Source: Diphasiastrum complanatum (Eukaryota; Streptophyta; Lycopodiopsida; Lycopodiales; Lycopodiaceae). Taken from it: 64,000 bases of DNA. Shown here one piece after another: positions 1 to 10,555 of the stretch (its first letter is position 1; every line of letters begins with the position of its first letter). The stretch spans positions 122,046 through 186,045 of the forward strand of contig MU831556.1 of the NCBI GenBank assembly GCA_029204225.1, written 5' to 3'. The notes beneath the pieces are model-generated. The model was not told the origin of the DNA. It saw nothing but the letters and a program-made list of their open reading frames with translations, and did not search any database. The position numbers and the translations under genes are program-made.

Positions 1-1734
1 TACATTCCTTCAATCACTAAGAATTTGCTTAGTGTAAGTCAAATGATTGACAAAGGACTTGATGTGGAGTTCATTGGAGATGCATGTTTGATAAGTAAAT
101 GTGGATCCTTGATTGCTCAAGGTAGGAGGCATGGTAAACTTTTCAAGCTTGATGCATGTGTGATCTCTAATCATGAAGGATGTATGGCTAGGGAGCAATT
201 GACAAACCAAGAAGTTTGGCACAAGAGGTTGGGCCATCCCAACTTCAAATCTTTGGAGGTAATGGCAAAGAAAGAGCTTGTTCTTGGTCTCCCTAAAAGT
301 CTTGTTGCAAACAATAGTGTTTGTGAACATTGTGCCTTGTCCAAATCTCATAGACTTGCTTATTCTAGATCTACTTCTAGATCTAAAGAAGCTTTTCAAC
401 TTGTGCATTCTGATATTCATTCTTCTAGTACAACTAGCAATGGTGGGGCAAAGATGTATGCAACTTTCATTGATGACTTTAGTAGGTATACTTGGATCTA
501 TCTTCTTAAAAGTAAGGATGAAGTGTTTGCTACATTTGTCAAGTTCAAGAATGAAATGGAAAACCAATTCAATACAAAGATCAAATGCTTAAGATCTGAT
601 AATGGAGGGGAATACACCTCAAATAGGTTCAAAGACTTTTGTATAGCACATGGGATTAAGAGGGAGATGTCTAGTCCTAGGACTCCACAACAGAATGGAG
701 TGGCCGAGAGGAAGAATAGAACCCTTTGTGAATGTGCCAAGGCAATGAGACTACATGCTAATCTTGCTAAGTCTTTTTGGGGGGAAGCTTTAGCATGTGC
801 TAACTATCTATGTAATAGATGGACAAGTGCTTCCTTGGATGGTAAAACTCCTCATGAGGTTCTTTATGGTAGAAGGCCGAGTGTCAAGCATTGTAGGATC
901 TTTGGATGTACATGTTTTGTCAATATCACACTTGATGATAGAACTAAAGAAGATCCTTCATCAAAGAAGGGTGTGTTTGTTGGCTATAGTGAAGTAAGCA
1001 AGGCTTACAAAGTGTACATTCCTTCTACAAAGAAAGTTGTCATAAGTAGGGATGTCATCTTTCATGAAGAGAATGTTTCCAATGTTGTTGATGTTGATGT
1101 TGATGTGCCTACTAATCATCATGATGTGCAAGATGTCTTGGATGAAGATGGAGATGCCACTCCAAAGCAAACTTCAAGGAAGACTCAAAGGCAAAGGGCT
1201 AAGCCATCAAGGCTAACCTATGATGAAAAAGGAAAGCAAGTGGTGGACAACTCTAACCTTGCTTTTCTTACCTCTTTTGATGAACCAACTTGTGTAGGTG
1301 AAGCAATTCAAAAGAAGGAATGGATCCAAGCCATGGATCATGAGCATCAAGCACTCATCAAAAGCAACACATGGAGGTTGGTAAAGCTTCCAAAGGACAA
1401 GAAGGCAATTGGTTGTAAGTGGATCTTCAAGATCAAGACAAATCAAGATGGATCAATCAACAAGTACAAGGCAAGGTTGGTGGCAAAGGGGTATGCTCAA
1501 GAATATGGTATTGACTATGATGAGACCTTTGCACCCGTGGCAAAGATGGTAACTATTCGAATCCTAATCTCTCTTGCAACTCTTTATGATTGGGATATGT
1601 GGCAAATGGATGTTACTAATGCCTTCTTGAATGGTGTCTTGAAGAAGATATTTACATGGAGCAACCCGAGGGCTATGTTTCACATGATGAGCCTAATCAT
1701 GTGTGCTATCTCCAAAAGAGTTTGTATGGGCTAA
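1..1734 (+). pseudogene. copia-1 pol, first segment: GAG-pre-integrase, integrase, N-terminal reverse transcriptase
   Basis: The frame is open from base 1 and is therefore 5'-partial. Counting codons from base 25, the HHCC zinc-binding set is H66, H71, C100 and C103. The DDE catalytic triad of the integrase core is D130, D192 (in SDNGGEY) and E228 (in TPQQNGVAERKN). The copia RT N-terminus follows (GCKWIFKIK, then YKARLVAKGYAQ and WQMDVTNAFLNG). A single missing base near 1641 moves the ORF out of frame; the real product continues in another frame from 1656, and the last ~30 codons here are out of frame. In an intact element this polyprotein performs reverse transcription and integration in virus-like particles. 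Confidence 0.93.
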
Positions 1735-2849
1735 AGCAAGCACCAAGGAGTTGGTATGCTAAGCTCAATTCCTTATTACTTTCTCAAAACTTTGTTATGA
1801 GTGAGTATGATCATTCTCTCTACTTTAGATTGAATGAAAATGATATCACTTTACTTTTGATCTATGTTGATGACATTATCTTAAGTGGTGGTAACAATCT
1901 AGATATAGATGAAATCAAGATGGCACTCAAAAGAGAGTTTGAAATTCAAGATCTTGGTAAACTTCATTATATCTTAGGAATAGAGATTATTAGAACTTCT
2001 AAATCTACATTCATATGTCAAGAAAAGTATGTTAACTCTATTCTAAAAAGGTTTCATATGGAAGATTGTAAAGTTGTTTCTACTCCTATGGAATCAAATG
2101 TAAAGCTAACTACAAGAAGTAATGAAAGATCCTTCAAGGACATTACTCTCTATAGAAAGCTAATAGGATCTCTTATATGGTTAACCATCACAAGACCTGA
2201 TCTAAGCTTTGTGGTTGGTAAACTAAGTCAATTTATGCAAGATCCTAGTGAGGCTCATTGGAAGCTAGGAAAGAGAGTACTTAGATACATCTTGGGATCT
2301 AGAGATTTTGGCATCTTGTATGGAGGTACTACACCTAACCTTTGTGGATTTTCAGATTCAGATTTTGCAGGTGATCAAATGGATAGGAAGTCAACAAGTG
2401 CCTTTGCAATCTATCTTGGAGATGGAGTGGTCTCATGGCTATCAAAGAAGCAACCAACTATCTCTCTATCTTCCACCGAAGCCGAGTACAAGGCATTAAC
2501 AACATGCACCAAGGAGATTCTTTGGATCAAGAGGATGTTATTGGATCTTCACTTGCTGGAACCAGAGAAGACTCCAATCATACTTTGTGATAACCTTTCA
2601 GCCCAAAGCTTGGCAAGCAATCCTGTTTTTCATGCAAGGAGCAAGCACATTGAGATTGCTCACCATTTTGTGAGAGATCAAGTCATTGCCAAAGAGGTGG
2701 AGCTTCAACATGTCTCTTCAAAGGAGTGTGTGGCTGATATCTTCACCAAACCATTGGGAAAGGACCTATATTTAATGCATAGATCTAACCTTGGAATGTG
2801 CTCAAAGACTATGTTGAAACTAGCATCCAATGTTGAAGAGGGAGTGTGA
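1656..2849 (+). pseudogene. copia-1 pol, second segment: C-terminal reverse transcriptase and RNase H
   Basis: This continues the RT after the one-base frameshift. The copia catalytic motif is intact as YVDD at residues 70-73 of this frame, preceded by KSLYGLKQAPRSWY. The RNase H follows, with DSDFAGD and LSSTEAEYKAL and the tail block SKHIEIAHHFVRDQ ... ADIFTKPLG. The stop TGA (2847-2849) overlaps the first bases of the 3' LTR, as often in copia elements. Apart from the break at the 5' end I see no stop or frameshift, which suggests recent decay. Confidence 0.93.
2835..2844 (+). other. Polypurine tract of copia-1
   Basis: GAAGAGGGAG lies immediately before the LTR start TGTG. This is the position and composition of the plus-strand primer of LTR retrotransposons. 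The same ten bases precede the LTR of copia-2 at 17218. Confidence 0.85.
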
Positions 2850-3499
2850 AAATTGTCAACATTTCCTAGCTAGTTTGAGGCCTAAATTGGCTAAAATTGT
2901 AAATAGTTTTGGTTCTGGAGTTTCACACGTGTGAACCAGGCCACAATGTTTTTATTTACTGTATTTTTTCAGTATGATGAAGTGTCAAACTTCATACCCT
3001 TCAAAATGAGACCATTTTGATGTATTTTGGTCATATAAGCCATTTTTAGCTATTTTTCCTATATAGGGAATATCTAGGGTCAAGTACCTTCTAGAGAGAG
3101 GAGAGAGAGTCATCTTCCTCATCCATAAATAGTAGGGAAGTCGTGGAGAACAGGTTGGAGAAACCTTTTGTATGCTTCATTGAGATCAATAGATCATTGT
3201 CATTGTTTCTTCCTCCATTGAGAGCATTGTTGTGTGTATTGTCTTCAAGCTATTGTGTATGATCTTAGGTGCTTTCCAAAAGTGGTAGGCTGATGTATTA
3301 TGGACTGTATAATGCTATTTTGGGCCGCACTTGATGTTTAAGGAAGTTTCCATTTGTGATAAATGCTTTTTGATCAAGTTCTTTGCATTCTAGGTAGCAT
3401 AGAATTTGTTGCCAATTCCTAGCTTATGTAGTTTGGAGTGCAAGCATTCAAGCCAATGATCTTGGAGTTTAGATCCACTTAGGATCTGTATTTTTCACA
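2845..3499 (+). repeat. 3' LTR of copia-1 (655 bp)
   Basis: The LTR starts TGTGAAAA and ends TTTTCACA, a perfect 8-bp terminal inverted repeat. It contains a palindromic TTTCACACGTGTGAA-type block (about 2922-2936), a TATA-like TATATAGG (3060-3067) and a GA-rich stretch (about 3095-3110) before a probable R region. TAGAT (3500-3504) is the likely 3' target-site duplicate. Its 5' partner is outside the window. Confidence 0.9.
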
Positions 3500-3657
3500 T
3501 AGATGACATTATGGATAGGGTAAATGGATCTTGCATCTTTAGTAGAATTGATTTGACAAGTGGATACCACCAAATCAGAGTAGCACCCGAAGATGTCCAT
3601 AAAACTGCTTCCAGAACTAACTCTGGCGTTTATGAATTTTTAGTGGTACCTTTTGGT
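3500..3657 (+). pseudogene. gypsy A reverse transcriptase fragment
   Basis: It encodes the RT block that reads [21 protein letters not shown] and ends at FLVVPFG, just before the part that should carry the YxDD catalytic motif. That part is missing: at about 3658 the sequence jumps to the integrase ([10 protein letters not shown]), out of frame. The 5' side is interrupted by copia-1. Confidence 0.88.
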
Positions 3658-3660
3658 CAC

Positions 3661-4133
3661 ATGGACTACCCAAAAGTATAGTGTCGGATCAGGATACAAG
3701 ATTTACTAGCAACTTTTGGAGAGCCCTTTTTGATAATCTGGGGACAACCCTTAAATTCTCTTCATTATTTCACCCCCAGAAAAATGGTCAAAGTGAAATT
3801 ACTAATCGAACCATCATAGACTTGTTGAGAAATTATGTAAGTGATCAGAAGACTGAATGGGAACACTATCTTCCTATTCTAGAATTTGCTTACAATAACA
3901 CCATTCATTCTTCTACTGGTAAAGCACCTTTTGAAGTAATGTATGTAAAACTAATTGTGCCTCATCTATTACGGACTAAAGAAAAGATATTTGCCTCAGA
4001 TGAATTTGTGCAGGATTATCAAGACTCCTTTTCAAAGGTTCAACAATCCATTGCAAATGCACAACAAAAACAACAGAAAAGTGCAAATATGCGTCGGAGG
4101 GCAATCAAGTACGACGAAGGAGAGTTCTCCTAA
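3661..4133 (+). pseudogene. gypsy A integrase core fragment
   Basis: The frame contains SDQDTRFTS (second catalytic D) and HPQKNGQSEITNRT (catalytic E). It then reads WEHYLPILEFAYNN and APFEVMY, all typical of the Ty3/gypsy integrase. The third-from-last block is diverged (KNGQSE for the usual TDGQSE). It stops after EGEFS. The C-terminal domain and chromodomain-like tail that are present at 56580-57023 have been removed by a deletion near 4155. Confidence 0.9.
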
Positions 4134-4259
4134 AACTTGAAAAGAAAAGACTTAGGAAAAAGATGGATGGAAGAAGAATTCTTCCAAAAGTATCCATAAA
4201 TTTTAAATGTTTATTTGAGAAATGTCCATTGTGGACAATGCTTAATGCGTCAGAGGGAG
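4134..4259 (+). pseudogene. gypsy A integrase tail remnant and polypurine region
   Basis: The bases after the deletion point encode MEEEF, YP and NVYLRNVH, the end of the chromodomain-like tail, as at 56932-57023. A purine-rich CAGAGGGAG stretch then leads into the LTR. Confidence 0.7.
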
Positions 4260-5017
4260 TCTAAAATTGTATAGACCAAATTGACCAGGAAATAAAGGCT
4301 ATCCAGTCTTCCATTATTTTTGTATGAAACATATTTTGAATATTAGAGCTTATTACTCTAATTGATGAATTATGAGTGCAGGTATCATTACTTAAAGACA
4401 AGAAATGAAACTGTAGAGCAATGCTAACAATTTGATATGCAGGTTCAAGAAATAGAATCTAATGATGAACCATTTGATGATATGGCTTCTAACATTTTCC
4501 TAAGAGTATGTGCAGGTACTAAGAAGAGTACCTGAAGAAAGAATCCAAAGAAGCTTCTTAAAGCTTAAAGACGGTGCCTGAAGAAGGCTTAATCGAGTCT
4601 ATAAAGAAGGCTCACTTGAGTCTATAAAGACTGGGAGAAGAAACCAAAGGACTAATCACCCTTTGTGTCACACTCCACTATGATTGGGGATGGGCAACCC
4701 CTAGAAAAAAGAGCCTAGGAACTGATGAAAACTATGCAAGGCAAGATGGACATATACAAAGCCTTTCCCATGACATGAAAACACTTGGGTGGATCCCAAT
4801 GTTGTACACAAAGAAACATTCAACTTAAAAGTGACTAACATTGAATGTTAGGCTACCTACCTTCTATCCTTATCAATATGTAACTTATCTACTTTTCCAC
4901 ATGGCTTGAAAGCAATAGGACACCTAGGAAAATGCACCCTCCTACTCCTTCCCTTTTGCTATAACTAAGTGATAAACACTCTCTCATACCTATACACCTC
5001 ACCCTCTCTCTCCAAGA
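4260..5017 (+). repeat. gypsy A 3' LTR, truncated
   Basis: It aligns with the LTR segments beginning at 57024 and 60767: CTAAAATTGTATAGACC at the start, then shared blocks such as GGATGGGCAACCCCTAG and CACTTGGGTGGATCCCAA. It ends in the CACCTCACCCTCTC region at about 5012, so the promoter end of the LTR (TATA, R, U5) is absent. Confidence 0.8.
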
Positions 5018-5150
5018 AGAATGCAAACTCGCTTATACAGAACTATTTAGACCAGTAGATGATGTTGAGAAAGATGTTCCAACGACCAAAAAAATCAAGT
5101 TCACCTTTCTACACGAGCTTGCAAATATTCCCTTGGAGGAGCTGGAGATG
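5018..5150 (+). pseudogene. AP2-like gene exon 6, 5'-truncated copy
   Basis: It encodes FRPVDDVEKDVPTTKKIKF and then HELANIPLEELEM, and is followed by a GTGAGA donor at 5151, as in copies a, b and e. The first third of the exon is diverged or lost at the junction with the gypsy LTR. Confidence 0.6.
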
Positions 5151-5518
5151 GTGAGAATTTTAAAAATCCCTTCTAGCCTAAAAGTATTGATGCTTAAGAC
5201 ATTAGCCACTTCAATCCATGCTCTTTAAACTGTAATCATGTTTCTAGGCCATATATGTCTAGTCAACTCGCTTTATCATTATCCAAGAAGGATTGAATAT
5301 GATTGCTTTCAAATGAAAATGTTGTAGGAAAAGGAAGCTGTACTTCGTGCTAGTTCAATAGTTATGTTTGTGTTATTTTGCTTCGATTCTAGGTAATTGT
5401 GAAAAATAGTACTGAGCATGGTGATTCCATTAGGTTCAAGGAGTAATATTTAGCACTTAGCAGACATGACTCCTATTGTGCATGTATGCTAACAAATTAG
5501 TCTAAGAAACTCCAAATT

Positions 5519-5522
<4 letters not shown>

Positions 5523-5563
<41 letters not shown>

Positions 5564-5675
5564 ACATAATGAGCCAATGAAAGTTATTAACTGACATTTT
5601 AGATACCTTTGATTCAATTGATACACACACACACATACACTAATAAATATATAAATATATATAAACACATAAAAG

Positions 5676-5703
<28 letters not shown>
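5523..5703 (+). repeat. (GA)19 and (CA)n microsatellites
   Basis: (GA)n runs from 5523 to 5560. A short CA tract sits at about 5622-5638 and a longer (CA)n at 5678-5703, separated by TAAATATATAAATATATA. The same arrangement recurs near 25400-25565, 36657-36940, 40352-40520 and 51174-51342. Confidence 0.97.
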
Positions 5704-5706
<3 letters not shown>

Positions 5707-6329
5707 TCAATTGTACTTCCAAGGAATGAATCTTGAAAGGAAAGAGCTAAATGCTAATTAAAAATTCCAACCCTATGTAGTGTTGTGTTTTTTTTTCTAT
5801 CTTTTTGGTAGTGTCTCTCAATTTTTTGTTCTTGGTGGTGCAATTATCCTCCAAAGTGGTTCACAAAGTTCTTGATTATCCTTACTAAGGCATCAGAGAT
5901 AGAGATTTATTCAAATTCATATTAGTAGACTGTTGAAACATTCAAAAAATCTAGCAAAAGTTGTTTGTGTTGATGTATTAGTCATGAAAAATGTATGGTG
6001 TAAGGCTTGGCATGATCGAAGATTGAATAGAAAAGATCATAAAGTTGGAAATTTGGTATTTATGATAAGATGAAGTTGTTTACAAGGAAATTGAAGTTTA
6101 CAACATAAGTTCTTATCATGTCAGACATCTTGTTTCTAGGAGTGCTATTTTTTAAATGTTTAGATAGAGAGTGCTTTAATGCTCTATTTAATGGCAGTCA
6201 GTTACAAAAGCATTGGCAGCCTAAACTTATTTCTAAATCAACACCTTGTTTTTTTCTATCTATTTCATTCTTTACTTTGTTGTTTTCCAATTGTTAATTA
6301 TCTATTTTCTCTGAAAAATGCAATAACTA

Positions 6330-6347
6330 TACATACATATGTATGTA
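6330..6347. repeat. 18-bp perfect palindrome TACATACATATGTATGTA (9 copies)
   Basis: The palindrome also occurs at 9489, 33879, 35373, 37576, 39068, 41154, 43692 and 51968, always in the same AT-rich module, flanked by an A- or T-run on the distal side. Every intact copy of the module keeps it. Confidence 0.95.
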
Positions 6348-7118
6348 TGTATAAAAAAAAAGCATAAAATAAAATGTTCAAAATAGTTACATTCTGTAAA
6401 ATAATTAAAAATTAAACATGAAGAGACTAAAAATTACCAGAATTGCTATTTTTTAAATAAAATAGTCAAACCAATCTTGGCAAACTTTACCATTGATTCA
6501 AAATAGTACAATTTGCTCAACTTGAGCTTTGCGAGGGTTAATTTGCATCATAAGTTAGTTTGTTGTGCAATGTCATTATGAACCATCGTCGACCTAGTTG
6601 ATAGACACAAAACGTCAAAATTGACTCGAGAGAGGGTTAAAACCATGTGAAGCATGATTATTTGTAGTCCTTATGTGGGGGTTGTTCTTTGGTGAAGGTT
6701 CAGCCCTCATCGAAGCTCTAGTTACTTATTGACCCTTCAAGAAGATTTTGAGATCTTGTTTGATAGTACTCTATATGTTTTGTAGTTTTTTTCCCATAAT
6801 TGCCAAAGAAGCAATTTGTCTAATATATAAGTTTGAAATTCGACTCATTTTGCACAAATGCTAGTGAAGCTCATACACGTACATTTTATGACTCAAAACT
6901 GAAAACCAGAATTTATGCACTTATTACCAACCTTCTGTATATATACACTCCATCATGTGTAAACAAGTTTAGTCCATCGAGAATTATTCTAGTTCTACTG
7001 ACACCATCTGAAATTCTTCACACTTTATTGAATAGAACAGAGGTTTTCAAGGCTTGACTAGACTCAGAATAACAGTGTGCCAATCTCAATAAGTAACTCT
7101 GCCTCTTGCCGAGTGAAA

Positions 7119-7990
7119 GGATCTTATCACTCCTATCAATAATTTTGCTTTGAACAAACTCGAATTCTACTTACTGATAACATATTTGTAGAGAGTTTAG
7201 AAACATATAAGACTTTTAATAGTAATTTGAATTGATCATGCTGGAATCACGATCTTATAGTACCTTCACCTTCAATAGTGTAAGTACTATTGTCACCAAG
7301 ATCAACACGTTTCTTCATGCTGTAAGGTGTGTAGGAGTTGAAGATCTCACGTTGATTGGTCATGTGTTGATTTGTTCCATAATAAAAAACCCATGAATCA
7401 TCCAAAAGTGCGCTTTGATCTTTGACCATGAATGCACCTTCATCCACTTTGACCTGGGAGATGATGAAACAATGTTTGCTTATTGTTCAAGTTGCTTCGC
7501 TACATTCTTCGCTTGGAGAATTTGACAATCCTTGATCTTATGGTTATTACACTTGCAATATCTACAAAATACCTTCTTCTTTGATTATGGATCTAATGAT
7601 TGTGCTTGACTTTGAGTCTGTTTCTGATTCGTTGTACCCTTCTTGGAGCTTTTCTGCTTCTGTCACTTAGAGCCTTTGTTGACATATAGAGCCAGAGAGG
7701 AGGAAGTAGTCGGAGTGTCTCGACTTCTTCGATTATCTCTTGCAACATAGTGAAAACTCTAGTAAGAGTTAAACATGTGTGTGTCGATATGATCATCACC
7801 CAGTTTTCATATATGTAGAGAGCAAGCTTGAAAGCAATGTCATAATTGCACCTTGATCATCTATGACTGATTCGACAACGGCCATTTGTTGCAAGAGATT
7901 CTTAATCTGGTTAATGTATATATGAAGAGAATCACCAGTGGACATTTTGAATGTGAAGAATTTCCTTCGTAGATGTAACTTAGTAGTTAC
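7119..7990 (-). pseudogene. Ty1/copia gag-pre-integrase remnant H1
   Basis: On the minus strand it encodes a UBN2-type gag block (KLHLRRKFFTFKM, then DSLHIHINQIKNLLQQM), a CCHC knuckle near 7530-7570, and a block with HMTNQREIFNSY and VDLGDNSTYTIEGEGTI, the segment after the protease in copia elements. The usual catalytic D[ST]GA is replaced by YYGT. About 22 nt are missing near 7170 compared with H2-H4. The sequence is frameshifted and dead. It forms the centre of inverted repeat 1. Confidence 0.85.
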
Positions 7991-7994
7991 GTCC

Positions 7995-8243
7995 TATGGA
8001 TGTTAATAGATTTGTCACTCTGTAATAATTGAAAATTTTTGGCAATTATTATGTAGTCTTCTATGACTTTAGTGGCAAATTGGGATCGAATGCCACCAGG
8101 TCAAAAATTGTCCCACTTCATTATTATTGTTGCTAGAAACACCAAATCATGTGTAGATGTTGCAAATTGTTTGATGGTTGGATCTGGAGAATCTGTGCAT
8201 TGCTCCACAAAAGATTTGAGACCTCTCAAAAACTCCATTTGAA
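7995..8243 (-). pseudogene. 85-codon unknown reading frame, copy 1
   Basis: The minus strand carries FLRGLKSFVEQCTDSPDP, then THDLVFLATIIMKWDNF, IRSQFATKVIEDY and AKNFQLLQ. A stop codon replaces W before PGG in this copy. It is joined directly to the gag remnant at about 7992; elsewhere a CT-rich block and a K module lie between the two. I do not recognise the family. Confidence 0.5.
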
Positions 8244-8727
8244 TTTTGAAGCCTAAAGTTTAAGGTATAATGGGCCGATTTTAATGTGCACTGTAACCTT
8301 GTAGTCCATAGGAGTGCCACACTCTACCAATGTTGAGGTCCACAAAGGGTGGCTAACCTATGGGAAGAGGAAGCATGATCCCCTATGACTATTCTTGTGG
8401 TGGCAAGGGAGGCTTGATAGGCATGCAAACTTAAAAATTTATTGCAGTAATATACAAAACGCATGAATGCCCATTGCTTTTAGTAATGGGTCAAGGAAAC
8501 ACCACTTTTTCCATGCTAGGGAGCATCAAAATATCATGTTGAGAAGGCATAAGTCACGAGCTTTGTTTTGAGGATTGATGTCAGTAGAACTAGAATAATT
8601 TTTGAAGGACTTAACTTGTTTACACATGATGGAGTGTATATATATAGAAGGTTAGTTATAAACGTAGAAATTTTGGTTTTCAGTTTCAAGCAAAATTCAT
8701 AAAATGTACATGTATGAGCTTCACTAG
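8244..8727. repeat. Repeat module next to the 85-codon frame
   Basis: It includes a conserved GGTATAATGGGCCGATTTTA block and a GGTGGCAAGGGAGGCTTGAT block, shared with 19700-19900, 20200-20420, 24365-24660 and 42520-42720. On the strand of the 85-codon frame it contains coding-like words (for example GRVWHSYGLQGYSA) interrupted by stops. Confidence 0.6.
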
Positions 8728-10555
8728 AGGCAGAGTTACTTATTGAGATTGGCACACTGTTATTATAAGTCTAGTCAAGCCTTGAAAACCTCTGTTCTAT
8801 TCAATAAAGTGTGAAGAATTTCAGATGGTGTCAGTAGAACTAGAATAATTCTCGATGGACTAAACTTGTTTACACATGATGGAGTGTATATATACAGAAG
8901 GTTGGTAATAAGTGCATAACTTTTGCTTTTCAGTTTCAAGCAAAATCATAAAATGTACATGTATGAGCTTCACTAGCATTTGTGCAAAATGAGCGAATTT
9001 CAAACTTATATATTAGACAGATTGCTTCTTTGGCAATTATAGGAAAAAAACTACAAAACATATAGAGTACTATGAAACAAGATCTCAAAATCTTCTTGAA
9101 GGGTCAATAAGTAATAGAGCTTCGATGAGGGTTGAACCTTCACCAAAGAACAACCCCCGCATAAGGACTCCAAATAATTATGCTTCACATGGTTTTAACC
9201 CTCTCTCGAGTCAATTTTGATGTTTTGTGTCTATCAACTAGGTCGACGATGGTTCATAATGACATTTCACAACTAACTAACTTGTGATGCAAACTAACCC
9301 TCGCAAAGCTCAAGTTGAGCAAATTGTACTATTTTGAATCAATGGTAAACTTTTCAAAGATTGGGTTGACTATTTTATTTAAAAAAATGGCAATTCTGGT
9401 AATTTTTAGTCTCTTCATGTTTAATTTTAAATTGTTTCACATAATGTAACTATTTTGAACTTTTTATTTTATGATTTTTTTTTATACATACATACATATG
9501 TATGTATAGTTATTGTGTTTTGCAGAGAAAATAGATAATTAACTATTGGAAAACAACTAAGTAAAGAATGAAATAGATAGAAAAAAACAAGGTGCTGATT
9601 TAGAAATAAGTTTAGGCTGCCAATGCTTTTGTAACTGACTATCATTAAATAGAGCATTAAAGCACTCTCTATCTAAACATTTCAAAAAAAGCACTCCTAA
9701 AAACAAGATGTCTGACATGATAAGAACTTATGTTGTAAACTTCAATTTTCCTGTAAGCAACTTCATCTAATCATAAATACCATATCTCCAACTTTATGAT
9801 CTTTTCTATTCAATCTTCGATCATGCCAAGCCTTATCCCATACATTTTTCATGACTAACGCGTCAACACAAAAAACTACCACCAATCAACTTTCGCTAGA
9901 TTTTTTAATATTTCAACAGTCTACTAATATGGATTTCAATAAATCTCTATCTTTGATGTCTTAGTAAGGATGATAAAGAACTTCTAAAACCACTTCGGAG
10001 GATAGTTCCTCCACCGAGAACAAAAAATAGAGAGACACTAGAAAAAAAAACACAACACTACATAGGGTTGGAATTTTTAATTAGGATATAGCTCTTTCCT
10101 TTCAAGATTCAATCCTTGGAAGTACAATTGAATGTGTGTGTGTGTGTGTGTGTGTGTGCACAATCCAACATTTGCAAAGCAGGCATGTAGTACATTCAAT
10201 TTAAACAAGTAATGTTTTGTACAACATTTTCATTTGAAAGCAATCATATTCAATCCTTCTTGCATAATAATAGAGCGAGTTGACTAGACATATATGGCCT
10301 AGGAACATGATTACAGTTTAAAGAGCATGGATTGAAGTGGCTAATATCCTAAGCATCAATACTTTTAGGCTAGAAGGGATTTTTTAAATTCTCACCATCT
10401 CCAGCTCCTCCAGAGGAATATTTGCAAGCTCGTGTAGAAAGGTGAACTTGATTTTTTTGGTCGTTGGAACATCTTTCTCAACATCATCTACTCGTCCAAA
10501 TAGGTCCCTATAAGTGAGTTTGCATTCTTCTTGTACTATTGTTGCTTTGTTGGGT
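8728..10555 (-). repeat. Inverted repeat 1, right arm
   Basis: This is the reverse complement of 5018-7118. It keeps the GATTGGCACACTG block, the palindrome at 9489-9506 and a (TG)13 tract at 10133-10158. The (GA)n segment and about 500 bp next to it are lost. Its distal end is exon 6 of AP2 copy a. Confidence 0.8.

Larger units (their letters stand above)
1..3499 (+). mobile_element. Ty1/copia retrotransposon, 3' part (copia-1), cut by the window edge
   Basis: The order pre-integrase, integrase, reverse transcriptase, RNase H, polypurine tract, LTR is the Ty1/copia order (gypsy places integrase last). The 5' LTR, gag and protease lie to the left of the window. The 3' end is exact: the LTR ends in TTTTCACA at 3499 and the next base continues a Ty3/gypsy RT sequence that also occurs near 60000, so copia-1 inserted into a gypsy element. 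The pol frame is broken once near 1641. Otherwise it is well preserved, so this is a relatively young insertion compared with the other copia pieces here. Confidence 0.93.
3500..5017 (+). mobile_element. Ty3/gypsy remnant A (internally deleted)
   Basis: It carries an RT fragment, an integrase core and a truncated 3' LTR, in gypsy order. It is the sequence sister of the body at 59780-60766 and carries the same two internal deletions, so it is a copy of the same deleted element. The right end is cut inside the LTR at about 5012-5018, where it joins an AP2-gene exon fragment. Confidence 0.85.
5018..7118 (+). repeat. Inverted repeat 1, left arm
   Basis: The modules run: AP2-gene exon 6 fragment, (GA)n, (CA)n, an AT-rich block with the 18-bp palindrome at 6330-6347, and a block ending with an AGTTTAGTCC/TATATACAC segment. 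The same order appears reverse-complemented at 8728-10555, with a deletion around the microsatellites there. No convincing gene lies between 5151 and 7118. Confidence 0.8.

Noticed and set aside
10-567. 185-codon minus-strand frame and other frames opposite the copia pol
   Set aside because: Shadows of the copia coding strand, which has clear integrase and RT motifs.
5678-5703. (CA)n plus TATATA as a Z-DNA or origin signal
   Set aside because: Common plant microsatellite composition, with no other evidence of a functional site.
6179-6367. 62-codon hydrophobic frame repeated at 9469, 24709, 35222 and 51817
   Set aside because: It follows the AT-rich repeat, ends in poly-A/T, and varies without regard to frame.
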